From Microlunatus lacustris (GTDB lineage Bacteria; Actinomycetota; Actinomycetes; Propionibacteriales; Propionibacteriaceae), in contig BAAAJN010000001.1 in assembly GCA_039527025.1 (NCBI GenBank), forward strand, positions 496,001-560,000: a DNA stretch of 64,000 nucleotides. The letters are read 5' to 3'. Both the position numbers and the translations under genes were made by a program. Shown here in pieces: positions 21,233 to 29,699 of the stretch. Position 1 is the stretch's first letter, and each line of letters begins with the position of its first letter. Below the pieces are notes generated by a model, which searched no databases, was not told the origin of the DNA, and was given only the letters and a program-made list of their open reading frames with translations.

Positions 21233-21250
21233 TAGTTTAGCGTTCAACTA
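21233..21250. promoter_or_regulatory. MarR-type operator
   Basis: TAGTTTAGCGTTCAACTA is an imperfect 18-bp palindrome (TAGTT-kArCGyTm-AACTA). It lies 25 nt before the ATG of the minus-strand monooxygenase-reductase operon and resembles the TAGTTGAACGTTCAACTA-like boxes bound by MarR-family repressors. No MarR gene is in the window. Confidence 0.6.
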
Positions 21251-21339
21251 CCTGTCAGTCCAACGGTGCGGGTCCGACCGCTATTCCGTCGCTACGCTCG
21301 GCCCCAGCCGGGCGTCCACCCCGCCGGCCGGAGGCGCAG

Positions 21340-22194
21340 ATGAGGTACGACGACCAGGCCCGGTTCGACCCGTCACCGCTGGGAGGCCGCGGCGCCCGGC
21401 CGAGCCCGGCGCTGGCCCTGGGTGGTGGGGCCGGGGCGATCGTGGTGATCGTCATCGCCCTGCTCTTCGGCGTCGACCCGGGCCAGGTCCTGCGGGGCGG
21501 CGCCACCGGTGCGGGGACCGCCCGACCCAGCCCCTCCGCCTCCTGCACCCCGGGCGCGGACGTGCAGCGGGACCGGGACTGCCGCTTCGTCGCGCTGACC
21601 AGCTCCCTCCGGGAGTACTGGAGCGGCGCCCGGCCGGACTACCGCGAGGTCCACCTCGCCACCTTCGAGGGCCGGGCGAGCACCGGGTGCGGGACGGCCA
21701 GCTCGGAGGTCGGGCCGTTCTACTGCCCGGCCGACACGACCGTCCACCTCGAGCTGGGCTTTCTGGACCAGCTGGGAGCCAGCGGCGGGGACGCGGCGGA
21801 GGCCTACGTGCTCGCCCACGCGGTCGGGCACCACGTGCAGCACCTCACGGGCGCTCTGCAGCGGGTGCAGGCCGGCGGACCGGGCAGCGGGCCGCGGTCG
21901 CCGGGCCTGCGGCTGGAGCTGCAGGCCGACTGCTACGCCGGCGTCTGGTTCTCCCACGCGGCGAGCGACCCGGACGACGGCCTCGCCGAGGTCAGCCGGG
22001 ACGACCTGGACCGGGCCCTCGACACCGCCGCCGCGGTGGGCGCCGACCGGGTCCAGCGCCGGGCTGCGGGCCAGGTCCAAGCGGAGTCGTGGGCCCACGG
22101 GTCGCCGACGGAGCGCCGGCGGTGGCTGCAGCGCGGCGTCGAGACGGGCGACCCGGCCCGCTGCGACACCTTCGCCGCCGACGCCCTGCGCTGA
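21340..22194 (+). CDS. neutral zinc metallopeptidase homologue (YpfJ-like), catalytic Glu missing
   Basis: The 284-residue protein has the YpfJ/KPN_02809 layout: cytoplasmic head, one membrane anchor (about 27-45), then an extracytoplasmic domain with FYCPADTTVHLELGFL, a zinc-site helix, and LRLELQADCYAGVWFSHA providing the third ligand and Cys. The zinc helix reads VLAHAVGHHVQH, so HExxH has become HAxxH: both His remain but the general-base Glu is Ala (gcg where gag is expected, near 21820). It should still bind zinc but probably cannot cut peptides. ATG 21340; TACGCT at 21293 is a possible -10 box. Confidence 0.82.
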   Translation: MRYDDQARFDPSPLGGRGARPSPALALGGGAGAIVVIVIALLFGVDPGQVLRGGATGAGTARPSPSASCTPGADVQRDRDCRFVALTSSLREYWSGARPDYREVHLATFEGRASTGCGTASSEVGPFYCPADTTVHLELGFLDQLGASGGDAAEAYVLAHAVGHHVQHLTGALQRVQAGGPGSGPRSPGLRLELQADCYAGVWFSHAASDPDDGLAEVSRDDLDRALDTAAAVGADRVQRRAAGQVQAESWAHGSPTERRRWLQRGVETGDPARCDTFAADALR

Positions 22195-22224
22195 ACGCCC
22201 GGGCGGGGGTGGGCCGAGCGCGGA

Positions 22225-22761
22225 TCACTCCACGCTGTAGTCGAAGTCCTCCTCGTCGAGCCGCGGGTCCTTGGCGGCGTCGAACTGGCCGTCGCCGTCG
22301 TCGCCGAAGAGCACGGCCTGCAGCTCGCCGGTGGCCGGGACCCGGGTGTCCAGCTGGACGGTGAGCGGCGGGTTCCCGATGGGGACCGAGCCGAGCAGCT
22401 GGTCGCCGCTGTACACGGCGACGAAGCCCGTGCCGGGCGCGGTGACGGCTTCCTCGACGATGACGGTGCGGCCGTCGCCCCGCTGGTCCTCGACCTCGAG
22501 CTCGGCGTCGGTGTCGCTGGACGCCTCACCGGCGGAGGGGCCGCCCGACGTCGAGGCGCTCGGGTTGCCCGAGGGGCTGGGCGACACCGAGGCCATCCCG
22601 GTGGCGGACGAGGTGGGGGTCGCGGTGATGGCCGGGGCCAGCGGGGTCTCCGAGCCTGCGCCTTCCGGCTCGCCGGCCTCGTTGGCTCCGCAGGCGGCGA
22701 GCAGCAGCGCGGTGGCCGCGGTGCCGAGGAGGAGGGGGACCCGGGACGTCAGGGTGGTCAT
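22225..22761 (-). CDS. lipoprotein with DUF7282-like beta domain
   Basis: Starting at ATG 22761 the product is 178 residues; ATG 22770 would add three. A signal peptide ends in the lipobox LLAACG, followed by a Ser/Thr/Pro-rich linker (about 26-75). A compact beta-rich domain begins VEDQRGDGRTVIVEEAV and ends near VLFGDDGDGQFDAAKDP, with an EF-hand-like acidic loop; it recalls the DUF7282 domain best known from haloarchaeal secreted proteins, which I hold loosely. It ends DEEDFDYSVE, a tail shared with the next small lipoprotein. Confidence 0.6.
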   Translation of the reverse strand: MTTLTSRVPLLLGTAATALLLAACGANEAGEPEGAGSETPLAPAITATPTSSATGMASVSPSPSGNPSASTSGGPSAGEASSDTDAELEVEDQRGDGRTVIVEEAVTAPGTGFVAVYSGDQLLGSVPIGNPPLTVQLDTRVPATGELQAVLFGDDGDGQFDAAKDPRLDEEDFDYSVE

Positions 22762-22803
22762 GGGCCCCATGTAACCAGCCGGTCCCCAACCGCCGGGAGC
22801 GGG

Positions 22804-22977
22804 TCAGCGCAGCCGGTAGTCGAAGTCGTCGTCCACCGCGTCCTCGTCGTCGTCCCCGTCGTCGTCGGCCTCGACCACCCGCAGGTCGGCCTCGACGTCG
22901 GAGCCGCAGGCGGGCAGCAGCAGGGCAGCCGCGGCGGTGCCGGCGAGCAGGACGCGGGTGGCTCGTGGGGTGCGCAT
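22804..22977 (-). CDS. small acidic lipoprotein
   Basis: ATG 22977 gives 57 residues: a basic start, a hydrophobic core, a lipobox LLPACG, and an Asp/Glu-rich mature part ending DDDFDYRLR. The tail resembles DEEDFDYSVE in the neighbouring larger lipoprotein, so it may be a shrunken paralogue. The signal peptide and shared tail argue that it is a real gene despite its size; function is unknown. Confidence 0.5.
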   Translation of the reverse strand: MRTPRATRVLLAGTAAAALLLPACGSDVEADLRVVEADDDGDDDEDAVDDDFDYRLR

Positions 22978-23051
22978 GCCCTCACTCCACGTCGTCGGGG
23001 GGAGGTGCCGGTGAGAGCGCCGTGAGGGCTGTCTCATCTCCGCCCTCCGGG

Positions 23052-24134
23052 TCAGCGCAGGGGCGGCACCAGCCGCTCGGCGGCGTAGCGGTCGAACAGG
23101 GCGAGGAACGAGTCCAGCGTGCGGTGGTGCGTGGTGAACCCGGCCAGCCGGCTCTTGCTCATGTCGGTCACCACCTCGACGTCGCGGCCCAGGTCGGCGT
23201 CGGTGTGCCACCACGACGCCACCCGGGCCAGGTCCGGCTCGACCAGGCCGTGCCGGGCCACGATCTCGGCCCAGACCGGGGTGGCGCCGGCCATCTGCTG
23301 CTCCAGCGGGCGGGGGGCGCCCTCGAAGCCGACGGGCTCGACGCCGAGGTGGGCGGCCAGCCGCGGCCACATCCACCGCCACCGGAAGACGTCGCCGTTG
23401 ACGGTGTTGAAGGCCTCGTCGGCGCCGGCCGGCGTGGTGGAGGCCCAGATCATCTGCTCGGCCAGCACCGTCGCGTCGGTGACGTCGGTCAGCCCGTTCC
23501 ACTGCGTCTCGCTGCCCGGGAAGATGAACGGTTGACCGGTGTGCCGGCAGATCGCGGCCTGGGCGGCCAGCGTCAACCCCATGTTCCTGGCGTTGCCGAC
23601 GGCGTACCCGAGGACGGTGTGCGAGCGGTGCACCGACCAGCGGAACCCGGCGGCCCCCGCCGCGGCGAACAACTCGTCCTCCTGGGCGTAGTAGAAGTTG
23701 GGGGCGTCCAGCCGCTCCTCGTCCTCGTGGAACGGGGTGTCCGGCATGGTGCCCTGGCCGTAGGCCTCGAACGGGCCGAGGTAGTGCTTCATCCCGGTCA
23801 TCAGCGCGACGTGGGCCAGCGGGGCCGGCCGGAGCGCCGCCAGCAGGTCGCGGACCATACGTGAGTTCACGGCGATGTTCTCGGTCTCGGTCTCCTGCCG
23901 GAGCCAGGCGGTGAAGTAGACGTGGGTGGGCCGCTCCTCGGCCAGCGCGGCGGCGAGCGCGTCGGCCGACGTGAGGTCGGCGGCCACCCAGCGGAGCCCC
24001 GGGCGCTCGGGTCCGGGCCGGCGGGCCAGCCCGGTCACCGGCCAGCTGGCCTCCAGCAGCTGGTCGACGATCGCCGCGCCGGCGATGCCGGTGGCGCCGA
24101 CGACGAGTGCGGACTGGGCGGGGGTGGCGTTCAT
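23052..24134 (-). CDS. PRISE-like SDR oxidoreductase
   Basis: The 360-residue extended SDR has the NAD(P)-binding start ALVVGATGIAGAAIVDQLL, an NSRMVRDLLAAL helix, MTGMKHYLGPFEAYGQG, and NFYYAQEDELF with the Tyr, as in progesterone-5beta-reductase/iridoid-synthase-like (PRISE) enzymes. These reduce activated C=C bonds of enones; bacterial members have unknown substrates. The gene is single, downstream of a strong terminator that follows msrA. Confidence 0.85.
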   Translation of the reverse strand: MNATPAQSALVVGATGIAGAAIVDQLLEASWPVTGLARRPGPERPGLRWVAADLTSADALAAALAEERPTHVYFTAWLRQETETENIAVNSRMVRDLLAALRPAPLAHVALMTGMKHYLGPFEAYGQGTMPDTPFHEDEERLDAPNFYYAQEDELFAAAGAAGFRWSVHRSHTVLGYAVGNARNMGLTLAAQAAICRHTGQPFIFPGSETQWNGLTDVTDATVLAEQMIWASTTPAGADEAFNTVNGDVFRWRWMWPRLAAHLGVEPVGFEGAPRPLEQQMAGATPVWAEIVARHGLVEPDLARVASWWHTDADLGRDVEVVTDMSKSRLAGFTTHHRTLDSFLALFDRYAAERLVPPLR

Positions 24135-24145
24135 GCCAGACGCAA

Positions 24146-24182
24146 CACGGCCCGGGCGGGATCATTCCCCGTCCGGGCCGTG
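24146..24182 (-). terminator. terminator of msrA
   Basis: On the minus strand just past the msrA stop, the arms CACGGCCCGGGCGGG (24146-24160) and CCCGTCCGGGCCGTG (24168-24182) pair at all but one position around a 7-nt loop. Confidence 0.8.
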
Positions 24183-24198
24183 CGCCAGGCCTGCCGAC

Positions 24199-24831
24199 CT
24201 AGTTGCAGGTGACACCGGTGGCGTGCACCGGGCAGTAGCCGCCCGGGTTCTTGTCGAGGTACTGCTGGTGGTAGTCCTCGGCGTAGTAGAACTCCGGCGC
24301 GGGCTTGATCTCGGTGGTGATCTGGCCGAAGCCGGACCGGGTGAACTCCACCTGGAAGTCGTCGCGGACCCGCTTCGCGACGTCCAGCTGCTCGTCGGAG
24401 GTCGTGTAGATCGCCGAGCGGTACTGGGTGCCGATGTCGTTGCCCTGACGCATGCCCTGCGTCGGGTTGTGGTTCTCGAAGAACACCTTGAGCAGCTGCT
24501 CGTAGCTGGTCTTCGTCGGGTCGAAGACGACCTTGACGATCTCGGTGTGGCCGGTCCGGGTGCTGCAGACCTCCTCGTAGGTCGGGTTCGGCGTGTAGCC
24601 GCCCGCGTACCCGGCGGCGGTGTTCACCACGCCGGGGACGTTCCAGTAGAGCTTCTCCGCACCCCAGAAGCAGCCGAGGGCGAGGTAGGCGACCTCGGAG
24701 CCCTCCGGCTCCTTCTGCACCGGGATGCCGAAGACGTCGTGGAAGGTCGGGTTGACCAGGACCGAGCGGTCACGGCCGCGGAGGGCCTGGTCCGGCTCGA
24801 TGAGCGTGGTCTTCATCCGGGAGAACAACAT
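24199..24831 (-). CDS. msrA: peptide methionine sulfoxide reductase MsrA
   Basis: MsrA reduces the S-epimer of methionine sulfoxide in oxidised proteins. The 210-residue protein has the catalytic Cys in ALGCFWGAEKLYW, then GYAGGYTPNPTYEEVCSTRTGHTE and a C-terminal region with resolving cysteines (GGYCPVHATGVTCN), giving the three-Cys form. Length is that of the E. coli-type enzyme with an N-terminal extension (FGIPV). ATG 24831 was chosen from the family start; the gene diverges from the cystathionine gamma-synthase gene. Confidence 0.95.
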   Translation of the reverse strand: MLFSRMKTTLIEPDQALRGRDRSVLVNPTFHDVFGIPVQKEPEGSEVAYLALGCFWGAEKLYWNVPGVVNTAAGYAGGYTPNPTYEEVCSTRTGHTEIVKVVFDPTKTSYEQLLKVFFENHNPTQGMRQGNDIGTQYRSAIYTTSDEQLDVAKRVRDDFQVEFTRSGFGQITTEIKPAPEFYYAEDYHQQYLDKNPGGYCPVHATGVTCN

Positions 24832-24920
24832 GGTTCCAGTCTGCCTCTCTGCTGGCGCGGTCCCGCTGGATGCGGTCCGCAGCCGGTTCAACGCCGGCCC
24901 TGCCGCCCCTTGTTCCGACG

Positions 24921-24962
24921 TGTCAGAACGCACCGGGGCCTGGGCACCGGCAGGGTCTGACA
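24921..24962. repeat. nested inverted repeat, copy A, upstream of cystathionine gamma-synthase
   Basis: TGTCAGA (24921-24927) and TCTGACA (24956-24962) form the outer arms. Inside, after 5 nt, CCGGGGCC pairs with GGCACCGG (7 of 8) around a 2-nt centre, then 5 nt more to the outer arm. Copy B at 26149 has the same outer arms and spacing but a different inner stem. Copy A lies between the divergent msrA and cystathionine gamma-synthase promoters, its right arm 13 nt before the TAGGCT box. Confidence 0.7.
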
Positions 24963-24987
24963 GGTCGGCGGCGCCTAGGCTCGGGGC

Positions 24988-26136
24988 ATGAGCGACCAGG
25001 GCTTCTCCACCCGTGCCATCCACGCCGGCCAGCGGCCCGACCCCGGCAACGGGGCCGTCGCCCCGGCGATCTGGGCGACGTCCACCTACGCCCAGGACGG
25101 CGTCGGCGGTCTGCGGGACGGCTACGAGTACTCCCGCTCGGCCAACCCGACCCGGACCGCGCTCGAGCAGTGCCTGGCCTCGCTGGAGCAGGCCGAGCAC
25201 GGCTTCGCCTTCGCCAGCGGCCTGGCCGCCGAGGACACCCTGCTGCGGACGATCGGCCGGCCCGGCGGCCACGTCGTCATCCCCGACGACGCCTACGGCG
25301 GCACCTACCGCACCTTCGCCCGGGTGCACGAGCCCTGGGGGCTGGGGTACACGCCCGCCGCACTGACCGACCTGGACGCGGTCCGGGCGGCCATCCGCCC
25401 CGGGAAGACCACCGCCGTCTGGGTGGAGACGCCGACCAACCCGCTGCTCGGGGTGGCCGACATCGCCGCCATCGCCGCCATCGCGCACGAGGCCGGGGCG
25501 CTGCTGGTGGTGGACAACACCTTCGCCTCGCCGTACCTGCAGCAGCCGCTGACCCTCGGCGCCGACGTCGTCGTGCACTCCACCACCAAGTACTGCGGCG
25601 GCCACTCCGACGTGGTCGGCGGGGCCCTGCTCACCTCCGATGCCGAGCTGGCCGAGCGGCTGCGCTACTTCCAGAACGCCATCGGCGGCATCGCCGGGCC
25701 CTTCGACGCCTGGCTGGTGCTGCGCGGCCTGCGCACGCTGGCCGTCCGGATGGAGCGGCACTGCGACAACGCCGAGCAGGTGGCCGCCTTCCTCGCCGAG
25801 CACCCGCGGGTGTCGCAGGTGTACTACCCCGGCCTGGACGCCCACCCGGGCCACGCCGTCGCCCAGGCCCAGATGCGCCGCTTCGGCGGGATGGTCAGCT
25901 TCCGGGTGACCGACGGGGAGGAGGCTGCCGTGGCCGCCTGCGGCCGCACCGAGGTCTTCACCCTGGCCGAGTCCCTCGGCGGGGTGGAGTCCCTGATCGA
26001 GCACCCGGGCCGGATGACCCACGCCTCCGTCGCCGGCACCCCGCTGGAGGTGCCCGCCGACCTGGTCCGGCTCAGCGTCGGCATCGAGGACGCCGACGAC
26101 CTGGTCGCCGACCTCGCGCAGGCCCTCGCCGGCTGA
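24988..26136 (+). CDS. cystathionine gamma-synthase/lyase
   Basis: This 382-residue PLP enzyme belongs to the Cys/Met-metabolism family (MetB/MetC/CGL). It has AIHAGQRPD at the start, YSRSANPTRTALEQCLASLE, the PLP lysine in HSTTKYCGGHSDVVGG (about residue 200), and SLGGVESLIEHPGRMTHAS near the end. It either makes cystathionine from an activated homoserine or cleaves it to cysteine; with cbs in the window, a reverse-transsulfuration lyase role is plausible but not shown. ATG 24988 lies 6 nt after TAGGCT (leaderless). Confidence 0.9.
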   Translation: MSDQGFSTRAIHAGQRPDPGNGAVAPAIWATSTYAQDGVGGLRDGYEYSRSANPTRTALEQCLASLEQAEHGFAFASGLAAEDTLLRTIGRPGGHVVIPDDAYGGTYRTFARVHEPWGLGYTPAALTDLDAVRAAIRPGKTTAVWVETPTNPLLGVADIAAIAAIAHEAGALLVVDNTFASPYLQQPLTLGADVVVHSTTKYCGGHSDVVGGALLTSDAELAERLRYFQNAIGGIAGPFDAWLVLRGLRTLAVRMERHCDNAEQVAAFLAEHPRVSQVYYPGLDAHPGHAVAQAQMRRFGGMVSFRVTDGEEAAVAACGRTEVFTLAESLGGVESLIEHPGRMTHASVAGTPLEVPADLVRLSVGIEDADDLVADLAQALAG

Positions 26137-26148
26137 GTCTGGACCGAC

Positions 26149-26192
26149 TTGTCAGACGTGAGTTGACCCAGGGGTCAACCAGGTTCTGACAA
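26149..26192. repeat. nested inverted repeat, copy B, downstream of cystathionine gamma-synthase
   Basis: Outer arms TTGTCAGA (26149-26156) and TCTGACAA (26185-26192), 5-nt spacers, inner arms GTTGACCC (26162-26169) and GGGTCAAC (26172-26179), 2-nt centre. All 16 pairs are perfect. It lies between convergent genes (cystathionine gamma-synthase and ung) and could be a bidirectional terminator, but it shares exact geometry and outer arms with copy A, which is in a promoter region. Confidence 0.8.
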
Positions 26193-26216
26193 CTCGGCCC
26201 CAGGACGACCACGGCG

Positions 26217-26906
26217 TCAGAGGGACCAGTCGACCGGTTGCCCGCCCTGGGCGACCAGCAGGGCGTTGACCCGGCTGAAGGGCCGGGAGCCGAAGAAGCC
26301 GTTCCGGGCCGAGAGCGGGGAGGGGTGCGCGCTGGCCACCACCGGGACGTCGCCCAGCCGCGGGGCGAGGGCCTGGGCGTCGTGGCCCCAGAGCAGGGCC
26401 ACCAGCGGTCCGCCGCGCTCCACGAGGGCGTCGACCGCCCGCTCGGTCACCCGCTCCCAGCCCTGCCGGCGGTGCGCGCCGGAGCGCCCGGGCTCGACGG
26501 TCAGCACCCGGTTGAGCAGCAGCACGCCCTGCTCGAACCAGGGGGTGAGGTCGCCGTGCGCGGCCGGCGGGAGCCCGAGGTCCTCAGCCAGTTCGCGGTA
26601 GACGTTGACCAGCGACCGCGGCAGCGGCGAGACGTCCCGGGCGACGGCGAAGGACAACCCGACCGGGTGGCCGGGCGTCGGGTAGGGGTCCTGGCCGACG
26701 ACGAGGACGCGCACGTCGGCGAGCGGCCGGCTGAAGGCCCGCAGCACCCGGTCCGGCGCGGGCAGGAAGCTCCGGCCGGCGGCCGCCTCCGCGGCCAGGA
26801 ACCGCTCGGCCCCGGCCAGGTCGTCGGTCACCGGCGCGAGCGCGGCGGCCCAGTCCGGCGCCAGCGGGGGTCCCAGCGCGGGGGAGGGCTCACCGGGCGC
26901 CAACAC
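26217..26906 (-). CDS. ung: uracil-DNA glycosylase (family 1)
   Basis: Ung removes uracil from DNA to start base-excision repair. The 229-residue protein has the catalytic GQDPYPTPGHPVGLSFA water-activating loop, PLPRSLVNVYRELAEDLG, and the HPSPLSARNGFFGSRPFSRVN minor-groove loop. GTG 26906 starts 17 nt inside the end of the upstream MFS gene on the same strand, preceded closely by GGAGG, so the two are probably coupled; TTG 26903 is an alternative start. Confidence 0.95.
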   Translation of the reverse strand: MLAPGEPSPALGPPLAPDWAAALAPVTDDLAGAERFLAAEAAAGRSFLPAPDRVLRAFSRPLADVRVLVVGQDPYPTPGHPVGLSFAVARDVSPLPRSLVNVYRELAEDLGLPPAAHGDLTPWFEQGVLLLNRVLTVEPGRSGAHRRQGWERVTERAVDALVERGGPLVALLWGHDAQALAPRLGDVPVVASAHPSPLSARNGFFGSRPFSRVNALLVAQGGQPVDWSL

Positions 26907-28123
26907 GGTCCTCCGCGGCGGGGTCGGTGCGCGGCATCCGGGCCGACGCGGCCGCGCCGACGAGCAGCAGCGCCGCGCCGACCGCGAAGGCCACCGGGTA
27001 GGAGAAGCGGTCGGCCAGCAGCCCGGCCACCAGCGGCCCGACGATGGCCCCGATGTCGGCACACATGGAGAAGACCGCGACGGCGGTGCCGCCCCGCCCG
27101 CCGGCTGCGTCGCCGACCGAGGCCGCGGGGGCGGTGCCCAGGAAGGCCGCGGCCACCCCGTACACGCTGAGCGCGACGATGAGCAGCCCGATCCCCGGCG
27201 CGAACGGCACGGCGAGGATGGCCACACCGGCCAGCAGCCCGCCGGCGATCATGGCGGGTCGGCGGCCGACGGTGTCGACGAAGCGGCCGGCCGGTCCGAG
27301 GGCCACCGTCTGCGCCACGGCGGCCACGGCGAAGGCGATCCCGGTCCACGACGTCGGCCGGTCGAGCACCTCGACCACCAGCACCGGGACCAGCGTGCTG
27401 CGGACGCCGAACGAGGTCCAGCCCCGGGGCCAGGTTGGTCACGCACGCGGCCTGGTAGCGCTTGTCGCGCAGGACCTGCCGGAACGGGACGACGGGCAGG
27501 TCCGGCGCGTCCTCCCGCTCGCCGCGGGTCCGCAGCAGGACGAGACCGACGGTGCCGGCGACGGCGAGCGTCGCGGCGTAGAAGAAGAACGGCGCGGTCA
27601 AGGAGATGGCCGACAGCACGCCGCCGATCGCCGGGCCGGTCATCCCGCCGAGCAGGAACCCGCCCTGGAAGAAGCCGGCGGCCCGCCCTCGCAGCCCGGC
27701 CTCCACCGAGGTGAGCAGCAGGGTGGTCGCCGAGACGGTGAACATGGCCGACCCGACGCCGCCGATCCCGCGCAGCACCAGCAGCTGCTCGTAGGTCTGG
27801 GAGATGCCGGCGACGCCGCTGGAGGCGGCGACGATGAAGATGCCCACCGCCATCACCAGCCGCTCGCCGAACTGGTCGATCAGCCGGCCGCAGAAGGGGC
27901 TCATCGCCAGCCGGAGGGCGGCGAAGGCCGACACCACCGCTCCGACGGCGAAGTTGTCCACCCCGAAGCTGCGCGCGAACACCGGCAGCACCGGCACCAG
28001 GACGCCGAAGCCGACGGCCACGCAGAAGGCGATCAGGCCCAGCACGTACACCTCACGGGGCAGGCCGCTGGAGCCGCGGAGCCGTTCCCGGACCCGTTCC
28101 GGGATGCCTCGCTGCGTGCTCAC
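26890..28123 (-). pseudogene. MFS transporter, broken by a one-base frameshift
   Basis: Two frames together encode one 12-helix major-facilitator protein. The N-terminal part runs from GTG 28123 (CAGACT lies 6 nt upstream) through the motif-A-like loop CGRLIDQFGERLV to CVTNLAPG. The continuation, about SFGVRSTLVPVLVVEVLD onward to 26890, needs a shift at 27422-27429, in the run CCCCGGGG. Removing one C or G restores a complete transporter of about 410 residues. Either a recent mutation or a sequencing/assembly error is possible. The substrate is unknown. Confidence 0.75.
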
Positions 28124-28240
28124 CGGCACAGTCTGCCTGGCCGCGAGGGGCACCGTCCGCCGACGGTCGGACCCGGACAGCGGCAGCGGAGGCGGGCGCG
28201 GGGGCTAGCGTGGGCGGGTCGTCGAGCAGTGAGGCAGGTC

Positions 28241-29680
28241 GTGGGACTTACGAGCAGGATCCGGACGGGCGTGGGCGGGTGGCGGGAGGCGCTGGCCCGC
28301 CAGCAGGAGGCGCAGCGCAGCACGGGCGAGGTGCTCCCGGTGGCCGTGCCGCCGACCGAGCTCGTGGTCAGCTCCCCGACCGAGGACATCGACCGCGCCG
28401 TCCCGCCCGGGCTGCGGCTGGCAGCCGCGTGGGCGTGGCGGGTGATCCTCGTGGCGCTGATGCTCTACGGCCTGAGCCGCGTCCTCGGCTACCTCTCCGA
28501 GGTGGTCATCCCGCTGGCCGTGGCCATCCTGCTGGCGGCGATGCTGTCGCCGGTGTCCAACCGGCTGCGGAGCTGGGGCATGCACCGGGGCCCGGCCACC
28601 GCGGTGACGGTGCTCGGCGGCATCGCGCTGATCGTCGGCGCGCTGACCCTGATCGGGACCCAGATCGCCGACCAGGCCGGCGAGCTCTCCGACAACGTGG
28701 TCACCGGCTTCAACAACCTGCTCACCACGCTGGAGAACAGCAACCTGCCGCTCAGCTCCGGGTTCTTCGACACCGGTCAGTGGGGTGACCGGATCCAGAC
28801 CTTCCTGGCCGAGAGCCAGAGCACCATCGCGACGTACGCGGCCGAGATCGGCACCCAGGTCGGGCACTTCCTGGCCGGGCTGGCGATCGCCCTGTTCTCG
28901 CTCTTCTACTTCCTCTACGACGGCCGCGGGATCTTCACCTTCCTGCTCGGCTTCTTCCCCCGCGAGTCGCGGGCCCGCGTGGACCACGCCGCCAGCAACG
29001 GGTGGCGCGCGCTGTCGGGCTACGTCCGGGCCACGATCCTGGTGGCGCTGTCCGACGCCGTCGGCGTGCTGGTCGCCGCGCTCATCATCGGGGTGCCGGT
29101 GGCGCCGGCGCTGGCCGCGCTCGTCTTCATCGGGGCCTTCGTCCCCCTGGTCGGCGCGTTCGTCTCGGGTTTCGTGGCCGTCGTGGTCGCCCTGGTGGCG
29201 CTGGGCTGGGTGCAGGCCCTCTTCATGCTGGGCGCGATCATCCTCGTCATGCAGCTGGAGGGCCACATCCTGCAGCCCTTCCTGCTGGGCCGGGCCGTCA
29301 AGCTGCACCCGCTGGCCGTCCTGCTGGCCATCGCCGTCGGCATCATCGTCGGCGGGATCGTCGGGGCGCTGCTGGCGGTGCCGCTGCTGGCCTTCGTCAA
29401 GTCCTACGTCCAGTACCTGCACGGCCACCCGATCCCGGTGACCACGGAGGGCCGGCGGCGGCTGGGCCCGCGACGCGAGCGGCCCGGCGCGGAAGCCCCG
29501 GCCGTCGGCGCCGCCGTGCCGGACGACCCGGCCGGCACGCCCGACGCCGTGGACGAGGACGCCTCGCCCGACCCGGGCGAGGACACCCCCACCGCCGGAC
29601 CGTCCGCGGACGGTGCGGGCGAGCGCGGTCGACCAGGCGGGTCCTCGGTCGTCGAGGGGGGCCGGCCGCCGTCGTCCTAG
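28241..29680 (+). CDS. AI-2E family transporter
   Basis: This 479-residue membrane protein has eight or so helices in the family pattern: an N-terminal pair around LMLYGLSRVLGYLSEVVIPLAVAILLAAML, a soluble helical segment (about 160-210), and the C-terminal block with VLVAALIIGVPVAPALAALVFIGAFVPLVGAFVSG and MQLEGHILQPFLLGRAVKLHPLAVLLAIAVG. Family members export autoinducer-2 or act as Na+(Li+)/H+ antiporters. An acidic, disordered tail of about 75 residues follows. GTG 28241 was chosen for the soluble head before helix 1. Confidence 0.88.
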   Translation: MGLTSRIRTGVGGWREALARQQEAQRSTGEVLPVAVPPTELVVSSPTEDIDRAVPPGLRLAAAWAWRVILVALMLYGLSRVLGYLSEVVIPLAVAILLAAMLSPVSNRLRSWGMHRGPATAVTVLGGIALIVGALTLIGTQIADQAGELSDNVVTGFNNLLTTLENSNLPLSSGFFDTGQWGDRIQTFLAESQSTIATYAAEIGTQVGHFLAGLAIALFSLFYFLYDGRGIFTFLLGFFPRESRARVDHAASNGWRALSGYVRATILVALSDAVGVLVAALIIGVPVAPALAALVFIGAFVPLVGAFVSGFVAVVVALVALGWVQALFMLGAIILVMQLEGHILQPFLLGRAVKLHPLAVLLAIAVGIIVGGIVGALLAVPLLAFVKSYVQYLHGHPIPVTTEGRRRLGPRRERPGAEAPAVGAAVPDDPAGTPDAVDEDASPDPGEDTPTAGPSADGAGERGRPGGSSVVEGGRPPSS

Positions 29681-29699
29681 CGGCCGACCAGCACCGGGA

